Virus record (IMG/VR): IMGVR_UViG_3300034061_003631
Location: 1-64,000 of that record
Direction: 5' to 3' (one strand)
Length of the DNA: 64,000 nt
DNA from: a virus
Positions 8,826 to 17,304 of this stretch are shown here, one piece after another; within the stretch, counting starts at the first letter, position 1; the number at the start of each line of letters is the position of its first letter. The notes under the pieces are model-generated. The model was not told where the DNA came from. It was given only the letters and a program-made list of their open reading frames with translations, and did no database searches. A program made the translations under genes and the position numbers.

Positions 8826-9688
8826 AATGAAATTGTTTGTTTAATTTGATTTTTTATTTGCTCATATTTTTCATTTATATTATAATGAAAAATTGGACTA
8901 TTATGAATAGTTTGATATAAACTTTCATCATTGTCTACCATTTTTACGTATTCCAAAACATCATGTATCGAATTAAAATTATTTACATAAATAAAACTGT
9001 TTGGATTAAAATCTTTTAATACATATTCCGATCCCCAATAAATTGGTATGCAGCCTGATGTTTTTGCTTGTAAAATTTTTTCAGTAACATAACCCAATTT
9101 ATTAGTATTTTCATATGCCATGCAAAATTTATAAGGTGAAATTACGTAATATTTTTTTAATTGATTTCTTTCGTGATCCCCATTTCCAAAAGGTAATCCA
9201 AAACCATCTGTTTTTTTATATGTGTTTAAGGTTTGCCAAAATTCAATTCTATTTTTATGCACTGCAGAAAATGGTGTTATACAAAAACTTGTTTTTGGTG
9301 TATTATACCATTCATTATTTTGCAAATTGTTTACATTAACTGGAAGTATAGGATTTTGATTAGATACTAGATTATATCGATTTATATAGATCATCCACAA
9401 AGGAAGTCTTATATTACCTCTATTTAAATCTGTTGGATCAAAAGTAAAATGATATTCAGCAGTATCATAAAATGGATCTTTTGGTTCTGCTATGTGTGAT
9501 ATTAATTTTGTTTTTGATCTATCTAAATTTGGTGGTACTAAATTTTCTCCAATCAAACACAAATTAGATTCGTAAGGATTTGTTGTATAACTAAAATCTT
9601 TACCATAAATATCTTGAAATAAAGATTTAAAAAAGTTATCTTCGTAATTAAAATCTGGCCAAAATCCGTATATTGATAATTTAATCAT
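8822..9688 (-). CDS. GT10 alpha-1,3/1,4-fucosyltransferase
   Basis: A 288-residue protein with the full GT10 donor-binding block at residues 187-219: KFCMAYENT, then GYVTEKI, then GCIPIYWG. This block binds GDP-fucose in bacterial and animal alpha-1,3-fucosyltransferases. The length suits bacterial GT10 enzymes without heptad repeats. It overlaps the second GT10-like gene by 8 nt. Donor use fits the GDP-deoxyhexose pathway in the same operon. Confidence 0.88.
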   Translation of the reverse strand: MIKLSIYGFWPDFNYEDNFFKSLFQDIYGKDFSYTTNPYESNLCLIGENLVPPNLDRSKTKLISHIAEPKDPFYDTAEYHFTFDPTDLNRGNIRLPLWMIYINRYNLVSNQNPILPVNVNNLQNNEWYNTPKTSFCITPFSAVHKNRIEFWQTLNTYKKTDGFGLPFGNGDHERNQLKKYYVISPYKFCMAYENTNKLGYVTEKILQAKTSGCIPIYWGSEYVLKDFNPNSFIYVNNFNSIHDVLEYVKMVDNDESLYQTIHNSPIFHYNINEKYEQIKNQIKQTISL

Positions 9689-10502
9689 TTGCTATGCTAT
9701 TAAAAATATAATCATCAGCTGTAGTAAGATTGATAACTTTTTCAAAATTATTTTTTACGTATGGTAAACATTCTTGATATAATTCTGGTGTAAGGTTATC
9801 AAATGTTTCTAGATCGTCAATAAAAATAATACCTCTTGAATCAAAATCCTCTTCTATTGATCTGTCACCATAATAAATGGGAACCGTTCCTGTGGCAAAA
9901 CAATCTGTTATTTTTTCAGTATAATATTTTGGATAAATGCTATTTTCGATTACTATGGAAAACATATAATCTTTTAGACCATCAATTTTATCTGGAAGAT
10001 ATCTATAATCTCTGCCAAAAATATGATCTTGATATTTTGGATTGTTTTTTAGTTTTTCAAATAGCTCCATTCGTTTAATATGGCCAGAAGTAAATTGTTT
10101 AAAACTTGTAATATAAGAACATAACTTATTTTTTTCGTATACTTTTGGCTCTTTTATCCACGGCATGTTTGATGCTGGTGGATTGTATTGAAAAAAATTA
10201 GGATCAATGTTTATTACTCGTCTATCGTTGGTAAATATTTTTTTATAACGTAGTTTTAAAACATCTTTATTTGATGTTATACCCATTAAAATAGATGATA
10301 TAATTTCCGACGATTCCCCCAGCCAACCATATTTTGGCCCAGTGTATCCATCATTTAAATATCTAAAAATAGCATCGTCAAAATATACAACAGGTGCATT
10401 TTGTTCTGGATATTTGTTGAATACCCATTGAAATGTTTTTGGTGGATAATTTAAACAAGAATGTGTAGTAAAAGCGTTAGTAAAAATATTCAACGTATTC
10501 AT
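9681..10502 (-). CDS. Second GT10-like fucosyltransferase
   Basis: A 273-residue protein with a divergent GT10 block at residues 180-213: FSIVIENS, YYTEKITDCF, GTVPIYYGD. The N-terminal acceptor domain is unlike that of the adjacent GT10 protein, so the two probably attach the same donor to different acceptors rather than being a recent duplication. It overlaps the upstream GT11 gene by 4 nt. Confidence 0.8.
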   Translation of the reverse strand: MNTLNIFTNAFTTHSCLNYPPKTFQWVFNKYPEQNAPVVYFDDAIFRYLNDGYTGPKYGWLGESSEIISSILMGITSNKDVLKLRYKKIFTNDRRVINIDPNFFQYNPPASNMPWIKEPKVYEKNKLCSYITSFKQFTSGHIKRMELFEKLKNNPKYQDHIFGRDYRYLPDKIDGLKDYMFSIVIENSIYPKYYTEKITDCFATGTVPIYYGDRSIEEDFDSRGIIFIDDLETFDNLTPELYQECLPYVKNNFEKVINLTTADDYIFNSIAND

Positions 10503-11284
10503 ATAATCACCCAGTCTTTACAATATATATCAGACCATTTTTGAATGTTGGTTTTTTCTCCAAACCAAGATGCGGGTGATATTACTTTATTGGTATTTGA
10601 TAGCCATGCACCCCACCAACTAAAAGTACTATTTCCTATAATGTGATAGTCACAAAGACTCATTAAACACATATCTGTTTTTTCATCAAGATTTTGACCT
10701 AAGTTTTTATTTCTTCCATTATTTTTTAAAACATCGTAAACTTCTAATGGTGTATCACTAAAAATTACATATGGTATATCTTTAGGTAAAAAGTTTAAAG
10801 CATTTAAATAATAGTCTTCTTTGCATATTGGATGATGTCCTGCCAATAATTTAAAATCTCCAATTCTTACATGAATTGCTATCAAAGGGTCTTTAATTTT
10901 TTTTCTTTTTTCTAAAGCTTCGTCATATACATTATCTTTAAATGTAAATTCTTTTTTAATATCTTCTCTGTAATCTGAAAAATATTTTTCACTTTGAAAA
11001 TAACCTCTTATTTCCGTATTATCTTTTACATTAAAAACTTCTTCATTGTAATCCCAGCTAGGGGCTTCATATAAATATGAAGGTAAAAAATTAGAACAAT
11101 CTTTTGCACTTAAATTTTTAAAATATTCTGGTAATGTAAAATTATAATATGGATTTGTGTGTTTATTTTTGTAAGGTACCCCAAATTCATAATTATTTTT
11201 TTTAGCTACTGAATATAAACAGGCATATTGAAACATTTGATTTCCAGTTCTGCCGTGTACACCTAAAGTTTTAAATGATATCAT
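10499..11284 (-). CDS. GT11 alpha-1,2-fucosyltransferase
   Basis: A 261-residue GT11-type protein. It has GRTGNQMFQYA near the N-terminus, HVRIGDF at residues 138-144 (the HxRxGD fucosyltransferase motif) and the diagnostic GNSTFSWWGAWL near the C-terminus. GT11 enzymes transfer fucose from GDP-fucose in alpha-1,2 linkage. It overlaps both neighbours by 4 nt. Confidence 0.9.
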   Translation of the reverse strand: MISFKTLGVHGRTGNQMFQYACLYSVAKKNNYEFGVPYKNKHTNPYYNFTLPEYFKNLSAKDCSNFLPSYLYEAPSWDYNEEVFNVKDNTEIRGYFQSEKYFSDYREDIKKEFTFKDNVYDEALEKRKKIKDPLIAIHVRIGDFKLLAGHHPICKEDYYLNALNFLPKDIPYVIFSDTPLEVYDVLKNNGRNKNLGQNLDEKTDMCLMSLCDYHIIGNSTFSWWGAWLSNTNKVISPASWFGEKTNIQKWSDIYCKDWVII

Positions 11285-11916
11285 TGAAATGTTGTATTTC
11301 TGTTTTCTAGAGGGCGATCAGTAAGCATTTGCCATTTATTGGAACTTTCCCTGTCGTCACATTGATAAATTAAAGGACTATTTGGTGTATAAACTTTAAA
11401 CTGGGTTTGTATTCCGGCTGTTCCAACATCCCAAGGTTTATTCAAAGTATAAAGACAAAACTTCCCAACTTCTGACATAGCTTGCCTATAATTTTGTGTT
11501 ACATATAAAATAGCATGTGCTGCTAATATGCCGCCAATTCTTAAATAATTTTCATCATGTTTACATGATCCATAGTAAATATTGCCATGTGAAATCCCAA
11601 GATAAACACCATCAGCATCATCTGGAATTTCTATAACAGGATTAAAATTGTCTGCAAACTCTACGTCATCTTCCAAAATGAGAAGTGGAGTAGAATACTT
11701 TGCGTCATCTAAAATTTCAATATGAGACATTCCACACCCTCTAAAATGGGCAATACTTTTATCTGTATTGGGGGGAGGTGGAATTACAATTCCTGGTTTT
11801 CTGTGTGTATTTTTAAAACCAAATTTTTGAAATCGTTGTTCCATAGTTTCAGCATTTTTCTTTGCTGAATCTAAATTTATCCAGACTACTGGAATTTCAC
11901 GCAAATCAATAATCAT
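11281..11916 (-). CDS. GT25-like glycosyltransferase, first gene of the glycan operon
   Basis: A 211-residue protein with VVWINLDSAKKNAETMEQRF at the N-terminus and LLILEDDVEF around the middle, the GT25 acidic motif. It is the promoter-proximal gene, with an AAAGGA Shine-Dalgarno and a near-consensus sigma70 promoter upstream. It resembles the other GT25-like gene at 8.1-8.8 kb only in the core motifs. Confidence 0.72.
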   Translation of the reverse strand: MIIDLREIPVVWINLDSAKKNAETMEQRFQKFGFKNTHRKPGIVIPPPPNTDKSIAHFRGCGMSHIEILDDAKYSTPLLILEDDVEFADNFNPVIEIPDDADGVYLGISHGNIYYGSCKHDENYLRIGGILAAHAILYVTQNYRQAMSEVGKFCLYTLNKPWDVGTAGIQTQFKVYTPNSPLIYQCDDRESSNKWQMLTDRPLENRNTTFQ

Positions 11917-11932
11917 TTTAGTCCTTTCAACA

Positions 11933-11960
11933 ATTATAGATCACTCTAAAGAAATGTCAA
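11933..11960 (-). promoter_or_regulatory. Sigma70-type promoter of the glycan operon
   Basis: On the minus strand TTGACA (11955-11960) and TATAAT (11933-11938) are separated by 16 nt. This is a perfect host-type promoter placed just upstream of the first glycosyltransferase gene. No other comparable promoter was noticed in the overlapping gene chain, so it may drive the whole 11.9 kb. Confidence 0.8.
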
Positions 11961-11970
11961 GATTATTTAT

Positions 11971-11998
11971 TTGACTTTACTCTAGAGTACTTTAATAT
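11971..11998 (+). promoter_or_regulatory. Sigma70-type promoter of uvsY-uvsW with internal palindrome
   Basis: TTGACT (11971-11976), a 16-nt spacer and TAATAT (11993-11998). The spacer contains the perfect palindrome ACTCTAGAGT (11979-11988), a possible operator; a partial copy ACTCTAAAG lies at 11943-11951 inside the divergent promoter. Only about 12 nt separate the -10 box from the uvsY ATG. Confidence 0.65.
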
Positions 11999-12010
11999 AC
12001 ATCTTAAAAG

Positions 12011-12448
12011 ATGAATCTAGAGAACCTTAAAGAACTTATTAATAAAGACTCTCAAATAGACTCTACAGAGTTAGGAATAGAGTCTCTTAAGATACCTCAA
12101 ATACACTCAAAGTATCTTACAATTTTAGCAGATGTCAAATTACTTTTGACCAAATATCAAAATGATTTGGCTGTTTTAAAATTGCGTAAATGGAAAATTT
12201 ATACCGGGAAAGTTTCAAGAGAAGAACTTGAAGAATGGAAGGAAGAACCTTCAGATTTAACATTACTAAAAAGTGATGTTGAACAATTTGTGGAAGCAGA
12301 TCCAAAAGTTATAGATTTAAAATCTAAAATAGCAGTTACAGAAGTAAAATTAAAAATGGTTGAAGAATACATACGTTCACTCAATAATAGAAATTTTATG
12401 ATAAAATCTGCCATCGAATGGCATAAAATGATGAATGGTATAGCATAA
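12011..12448 (+). CDS. uvsY: UvsY-like recombination mediator
   Basis: A 145-residue protein, close to the length of T4 UvsY (137). It shares the T4 pattern: an early IDST motif, a SKYL segment, Y-x-GK at the middle and a helical C-terminus with IRSLNNRNFMIKSAI, comparable to IKSRGFAIK in T4. UvsY loads the UvsX recombinase on gp32-coated single strands. It directly precedes uvsW, as in many T4 relatives. Confidence 0.8.
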   Translation: MNLENLKELINKDSQIDSTELGIESLKIPQIHSKYLTILADVKLLLTKYQNDLAVLKLRKWKIYTGKVSREELEEWKEEPSDLTLLKSDVEQFVEADPKVIDLKSKIAVTEVKLKMVEEYIRSLNNRNFMIKSAIEWHKMMNGIA

Positions 12449-12455
12449 ATATTAT

Positions 12456-13955
12456 GTGGACATTGAAGTTGAATCTATTGATGAAGTTCGTTACTACATC
12501 AAAACAGAGCAAGCATTAAAGAAAGAGTTACGGGACTATTTTTCATTTATGGTTCCAGGTGCTCAATATATGCCTATGTTCAAACGCAGACTGTGGGATG
12601 GCAAGATCCGTCTGTATGATATTCTTACATCCACTCTTCCCCGGGGTTTAAAGACTTACTTAAAAAAGTTTTCAGACGAGCGCAAGTATTCCATTTCTTT
12701 CAAAGAAAGCAAAAAAGATCTATGCATAACAACGGAGGAACTTGCTACGCTTTATACTGGACTAAATGTAACGGTGAAAAAGTCTTCTATACAAATGCAT
12801 CCACATCAGTCACAAGCAATCGTCCACGCTATAAACAATCACCGGTGTGTAATTATATCCCCGACAGGCTCTGGGAAAAGTTTAATAATATACGTCTTGC
12901 TCCGATGGCTACTATCCGTAATAAAGCCAGACAGAAAAATATTGATTCTGGTACCTACGGTGGGACTTGTAAACCAGATGGAGTCTGACTTTTTTGACTA
13001 TTCAAAGAATGATCCCAAGTGGAATTGCAGAAAATCAGTACACAAGATTAGTTCAGGGGCAGAGAAAGAAACAAATAAGTCAATCATAGTTTCTACTTGG
13101 CAATCTGTTTATAAACTTCCCAGAGAGTGGTTTGATAAGTTTGATGCAGTGATCTTTGATGAATGCCATCAAGCCAAGGCCGAGTCGATAAACATGATTG
13201 GCCAAAAGATGTCAAAGGCTTGGTTTCGAATCGGAACAACCGGAACCCTTGATCAAGCGCAAGCACATCGTCTAAGCATCGAAGGCATCTTGGGACCAGC
13301 CATACAGTTCATACAGACCAAGAACCTCATGAATAAGGGATTACTTGCCACCCTCGGAATCGATGCCATACTGTTGAAGTACACTGAAGCTGAAAAAGAG
13401 TTGCTTAAGAAGCAAAGATACCCAGACGAAATAAAGTGGCTTATAAGTAATGATAGGCGTAATGAGTTCATCAGAGACCTCGCACTTAACACCAAAGGAA
13501 ACACCCTCGTCCTCTTCAACTACGTTGAAGGACAAGGAAAGCCCTTGCACTCTCTCATTAAGGCAGCGGCTGGCGATAGAAAAGTATATCTTATCTACGG
13601 AAAAACGGATGCAGACGCAAGAGAATACATCCGTCGTGTCATCGACACGGAAAAAAACGCAATCCTTGTGGCCAGTTATGGCACTACTAGTGCTGGCATC
13701 AACATTGTTAATCTTGACAATATCATTTTTGCGTCACCTACTAAGTCTGTAATTCGTTTGCTGCAAAGCATCGGAAGAGGCTTACGTGTATCAGCACACA
13801 AGAAGACACTCAAAGTTTTTGACATTGTAGATGATCTTTGCACCAAGTCGTATAAAAATCATGTATTCAAACATTTTGAAGAACGTATAAAGATATACAA
13901 GAAAGAAAAGTTTGATTACAAGATAGTGTCGATGGAACTACCAAAAGATAAATAA
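12456..13955 (+). CDS. uvsW: UvsW-like superfamily 2 DNA helicase
   Basis: A 499-residue helicase that starts with GTG; an overlapping ATG two bases upstream is out of frame and soon closed. The N-terminal DNA-binding domain matches T4 UvsW (LRDYFSF, then LWDGKIRLYD). Walker A is SPTGSGKS at residues 135-142, motif II is DECH, and SIGRGLR is motif VI. UvsW unwinds R-loops and branched DNA and switches replication from origin-dependent to recombination-dependent initiation. Confidence 0.92.
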   Translation: MDIEVESIDEVRYYIKTEQALKKELRDYFSFMVPGAQYMPMFKRRLWDGKIRLYDILTSTLPRGLKTYLKKFSDERKYSISFKESKKDLCITTEELATLYTGLNVTVKKSSIQMHPHQSQAIVHAINNHRCVIISPTGSGKSLIIYVLLRWLLSVIKPDRKILILVPTVGLVNQMESDFFDYSKNDPKWNCRKSVHKISSGAEKETNKSIIVSTWQSVYKLPREWFDKFDAVIFDECHQAKAESINMIGQKMSKAWFRIGTTGTLDQAQAHRLSIEGILGPAIQFIQTKNLMNKGLLATLGIDAILLKYTEAEKELLKKQRYPDEIKWLISNDRRNEFIRDLALNTKGNTLVLFNYVEGQGKPLHSLIKAAAGDRKVYLIYGKTDADAREYIRRVIDTEKNAILVASYGTTSAGINIVNLDNIIFASPTKSVIRLLQSIGRGLRVSAHKKTLKVFDIVDDLCTKSYKNHVFKHFEERIKIYKKEKFDYKIVSMELPKDK

Positions 13956-13976
13956 TAGGGAAGGGAGGACATTCCT

Positions 13977-14660
13977 ATGTCCGATTCGCTTCCTGAGAAT
14001 TCATTCTCGGGCATATTAAGAGTTGTTAAGCTCCTAACAGGAGAAGAAATCGCAGGTCTAGTTAGCGATTCAATGCCCGACAAAATAGCAATTAAGTTTC
14101 CAGCTAAATTAGAAAATTATATGGGAAAAGATTCAAAAGGAAATCCCATTGAATTTGTTAAACTGACTAATTATGCTGCTTCCACTAAATCATTTGAAAT
14201 ATCACTAAACAAATCTGCAATTGTATTCGTAGCGCAGCCTTCTGCAGAATTAGAAAAAATGTATGAAATTTATTTTATGACTGTTCAAACCGATCCAAAA
14301 TCTATTCAAAATAGTATGCCAGAAGGCATGGTCGATGTTGATACGGGTTTACAACTTTTAAATGACTTATTTACAAATGAAGATTTTGTAAATTTTGTAA
14401 ATGACCTTATGGACACCTATGAGGGTGTAGAAATTTTAGCTGATCTGGGTGAAGATGTAGGCGACGAAGATGTAGGCGACGAAGACGAAGAAGAGCCAGA
14501 ATCCTCTAGGACGGGCACCATAGAAGAAGAGCCTGAGCCCCCATCTAAGAAGAAGAAACGCTCTATAATGAAACCTGAGTCCACTAAAATGCCATATAAA
14601 CCAGAGAACCCACCAGAAGATCCTAAAAGCTGGTCAGACAACCCTATGGATTATATGTAA
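13977..14660 (+). CDS. LSm-like beta-barrel protein with acidic C-terminal tail
   Basis: A 227-residue protein with an AGGGAGG Shine-Dalgarno. The first ~90 residues (VVKLLTGEEIAG onward) resemble small Sm-like barrels and align by eye with the 107-residue protein encoded at 47958: both have an EEI motif, a PA-x-L segment and an EL-x-x-Y helix. The C-terminal third is very acidic, then basic and proline-rich. The function is unknown. Genes of this kind recur in marine T4-like phages; that is recalled and was not checked. Confidence 0.55.
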   Translation: MSDSLPENSFSGILRVVKLLTGEEIAGLVSDSMPDKIAIKFPAKLENYMGKDSKGNPIEFVKLTNYAASTKSFEISLNKSAIVFVAQPSAELEKMYEIYFMTVQTDPKSIQNSMPEGMVDVDTGLQLLNDLFTNEDFVNFVNDLMDTYEGVEILADLGEDVGDEDVGDEDEEEPESSRTGTIEEEPEPPSKKKKRSIMKPESTKMPYKPENPPEDPKSWSDNPMDYM

Positions 14661-15209
14661 TTAAGTTCCGTAGCTTCCACCAAGTTCTGTAGGAGCATCC
14701 GGAGTAAGCTCATAATAAGAATATTTAAATGTTGCAGATGCTTTTATAATAGGAGCATCTGCAGTATCAGATTGAAAAATTAATCCCGACAATCTTACAG
14801 GAATTAAATTTGCAAATTTTACTGTTAATACTGGATTGGGAGTATCACAACCAATAGTTGGATGCAATATTAAAGCACCACTGTAATGCCAGCGTTGATA
14901 TGTTAAATCGTAACTGGTTGCATCTTGAATATTTGTAATATCTCTCATCCAAGAATAAATAATTTTCCAGTTGGCAAGATCGCTGTCTACCATAAACTCA
15001 ACAACTAGAGGTTCATATTGGACCGTCATTGTTGGAACTGGAACTGTTGTACCAAATATTGTTGGTTGTGCTTGATCTGGTACGGTAATACCAGGAAGAT
15101 TTGCCTTTTGAACCATTAACTCAAGAGGATCGCTACCACGCTCAATTTTAAAACTAAAATAGTTTGCGTAAAGATTATTAGTATTACTTTGGCAAGGATT
15201 AGTTGTCAT
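14661..15209 (-). CDS. Tail-tube-fold virion protein (gp19/gp54-like relative)
   Basis: A 182-residue beta-rich protein. NYFSFKIERGSDPLELMVQKANLPG at the N-terminus has the pattern seen at the start of tail-tube and tube-initiator proteins, and a later YEPLVVEFMVDSD strand fits the same fold. It ends next to the convergent LSm-like gene. It could be a second tube or a baseplate tube protein; the structural assignment is moderate. Confidence 0.5.
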   Translation of the reverse strand: MTTNPCQSNTNNLYANYFSFKIERGSDPLELMVQKANLPGITVPDQAQPTIFGTTVPVPTMTVQYEPLVVEFMVDSDLANWKIIYSWMRDITNIQDATSYDLTYQRWHYSGALILHPTIGCDTPNPVLTVKFANLIPVRLSGLIFQSDTADAPIIKASATFKYSYYELTPDAPTELGGSYGT

Positions 15210-15211
15210 TT

Positions 15212-15754
15212 TTATTGAGAGGGTGTTCCGCTACCATAGTAACAAGGACTATTTCCGGAAGTATTTGGAAATTGGTAAATACAACTTCCAGTCATATCTT
15301 TATTATAACGAGTTGCTAAAAATTCTGGCCAACGATAATTTATAATTTCTTGCCAGCCTCTATGATATCCTACAGGACCATAAGGTGGAGTAGTGTTTCC
15401 TTCAGTATATCTTCTATACAAATCAGCATATGTTATCATTCTAGTGGTCTCTGGAATATAATTCCAATTTCGCGCAAGAAAAACCCATTGATTTAACCAT
15501 TGTATCCATTGTTGATAATGTGGATGATTTTGCGGAAGAGTATCTGACAAATTAAAATTAAAAAACCAAAGCATGCTGCGATTTACATCTAAGGGACTTT
15601 GTGCTTCACCAGTTGTCAAAGGATTTAATGAAGATCCCAATTGAATGTTTCTATAATTTGGATCCCAATCATAATTTGTTCCCGCCACCGATTGACCGGG
15701 AGCCAAACTGAATTCCATTTCAGATTCGATTAAATATTTTTTAAAACCATTCAT
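15212..15754 (-). CDS. Putative head protein with short capsid-targeting N-terminus
   Basis: A 180-residue Trp/Tyr/Pro-rich protein of unknown family. Residues 1-10 read MNGFKKYLIE followed by Ser, ending in the Leu-X-Glu type site cut by T4-like prohead proteases. A late promoter box (CATAAATA) lies 6 nt before the ATG. It lies just downstream of the capsid gene, separated from it by a terminator. Its composition resembles the internal-protein candidates at 56-58 kb. The role as an internal head protein is inferred. Confidence 0.5.
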   Translation of the reverse strand: MNGFKKYLIESEMEFSLAPGQSVAGTNYDWDPNYRNIQLGSSLNPLTTGEAQSPLDVNRSMLWFFNFNLSDTLPQNHPHYQQWIQWLNQWVFLARNWNYIPETTRMITYADLYRRYTEGNTTPPYGPVGYHRGWQEIINYRWPEFLATRYNKDMTGSCIYQFPNTSGNSPCYYGSGTPSQ

Positions 15755-15775
15755 ATAAAATATTTATGCAAAGAA

Positions 15776-15805
15776 AAACCCCTCCCGATTTCTCGGGAGG
15801 GGTTT
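15776..15805 (-). terminator. Terminator after the major capsid gene
   Basis: A perfect 13-bp stem (AAACCCCTCCCGA/TCGGGAGGGGTTT) with a TTTC loop lies between the end of gene 23 and the next minus-strand gene. On the minus strand it is followed by a short T-containing tract, so it can stop high-level capsid transcription. Confidence 0.85.
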
Positions 15806-15826
15806 ATTCGTCTCTTTACTTACCTA

Positions 15827-17260
15827 TTAACCTTGGGTCATACCGTGGAGGTTATTGACTTGAGTTAGGCGGTAGTATTGGTTGATACCTTGAGTGAGAG
15901 CTTCACCGTCTGGTGTGGTTCCGTTTAGGACGTATGGGTTAGCAACTACGCCGTAACGGGTCTTGAATCCAATTCTTGGTTGGAAAGTATTTGGATCTAC
16001 TGCACGGACCATTTGGAGAGGAACGTATGGGCAGTAGAAGAGACCAGCGTCATATGGAGACTCGCCCTTATAACCAGCGCAGAAGAAGTTTACGCCGAGT
16101 GGGGTGTAAGGATCGATATATACGCGGACTTTTCCATTTAGCAATCCAGCAAAGGTGCTTTGGGTATCATCAACATTGAGTTGTGGTGCGATGCCGGGGC
16201 TGAGGCTCATGAAGCCAGACATGGCTAGAGCAGCAGCAGTATCGCTGTCAACGATGACGAAGTTACCTTTACCACGACGGGTTTCCTTGGCAATTGCGTT
16301 GCATTCACGTTCAATTTGGAAAGTGAGGCCACGGAATCTTTCGGCAGACCAACGACCGTCAGAGTCTTGGTTAAGATCGTATATACCAGCAGAGGTGATA
16401 TCGTTTTGGACAGTTCCTCTACGAGCAACATAATAGATGGTTCTGACGATTTCGCGGTTGATTTCAGCAAGAATTTCTGTGCTGAGGAGGTTTGCGAGTT
16501 CGGCTTCTGCATCTAGACCGTGAACAGCCTTGAGGTCTTGTGCCAATTCAATTGTGTAGTTGCTGCTTAGAGCGCGAGTACGAGCTTGGACGGCAACGCG
16601 GTCAATTGAGAAGGCCATTTGGTTAAATTGGCTGTAAGGATTAGAAGTTCCGCTACCCAAACCTTCACCGTTAGCAGTCAACATACCACGGAATGAGCTG
16701 AATTGAGCTGCAGTGGCGTTGTTTCTGAGGTAAACTGGGTTGTTAAATGCGCTGTTTCCGCATGAACCGCAGAGACCAAAGAATCCGCAGATACCCTTCT
16801 CGGTTGAACCGAGTGTATAACCAGAACCACCGAATCCAGGAATTGCTTCTTGGAACATGGCTTCGGTATATGAAGTGGTATTGCCGTATTGGAATCCACC
16901 ATAGTTAGCGCGCATTGCAAAGATGAGTCCGGTTGGGGCGGTCATTGGTTGGACGCCGCAAACATCATAGGCCATCAAGTTTGGCATTGCACGACGAACT
17001 AAGCTGATGAGAACTGGGTCATAACCTGCAACTCCACCGTTATTGGTGAAGCTGGTTGGCATGCCCAAGTTTGCAGAGTTCATCAAACCATCGGTTTCGG
17101 TGAGGTACTGAGAACGAAGAGATTGTTCTTGGTTCTCAAGAAGGACAGCTGTGACCTTCTTACGGTAGTCATCAGAGATGTTTGGAAGAGCGCCGTGATC
17201 AAGCACGGGATTCCACTTCTCTGTTAAAATATCATATGGGGTATTGTCTTGAAAGTTCAT
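15827..17260 (-). CDS. 23: Major capsid protein (gp23-like)
   Basis: A 477-residue protein at the gene 23 position, after protease and scaffold. The sequence is the gp23 type: SLVRRAMPNLMAYDVCGVQPM near residue 85 and a C-terminal CPYVPLQMVRAVDPNTFQPRIGFKTRYG. An early Leu53-Thr54-Glu55 followed by Thr fits removal of an N-terminal propeptide by the gp21 protease; T4 gp23 is cut after Glu65. It has both a TATAAATA late promoter and an AGGAG Shine-Dalgarno, unlike most leaderless late genes here. Confidence 0.95.
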   Translation of the reverse strand: MNFQDNTPYDILTEKWNPVLDHGALPNISDDYRKKVTAVLLENQEQSLRSQYLTETDGLMNSANLGMPTSFTNNGGVAGYDPVLISLVRRAMPNLMAYDVCGVQPMTAPTGLIFAMRANYGGFQYGNTTSYTEAMFQEAIPGFGGSGYTLGSTEKGICGFFGLCGSCGNSAFNNPVYLRNNATAAQFSSFRGMLTANGEGLGSGTSNPYSQFNQMAFSIDRVAVQARTRALSSNYTIELAQDLKAVHGLDAEAELANLLSTEILAEINREIVRTIYYVARRGTVQNDITSAGIYDLNQDSDGRWSAERFRGLTFQIERECNAIAKETRRGKGNFVIVDSDTAAALAMSGFMSLSPGIAPQLNVDDTQSTFAGLLNGKVRVYIDPYTPLGVNFFCAGYKGESPYDAGLFYCPYVPLQMVRAVDPNTFQPRIGFKTRYGVVANPYVLNGTTPDGEALTQGINQYYRLTQVNNLHGMTQG

Positions 17261-17285
17261 TTGTTAAATATCTCCTAAGTAAAAT

Positions 17286-17293
17286 TATTTATA
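17286..17293 (-). promoter_or_regulatory. Late promoter of the major capsid gene
   Basis: A perfect TATAAATA on the minus strand, 25 nt before the ATG, with AGGAG (17272-17276) between. This is the T4 late promoter consensus and the conventional, leader-containing arrangement. Confidence 0.85.
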
Positions 17294-17304
17294 ATTTGTT
17301 ATTT

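Noticed and set aside
12454-12516. ATG at 12454 as the start of the uvsW-region gene
   Set aside because: This frame closes after about 20 codons. The GTG two bases later opens the frame that matches the UvsW N-terminus.
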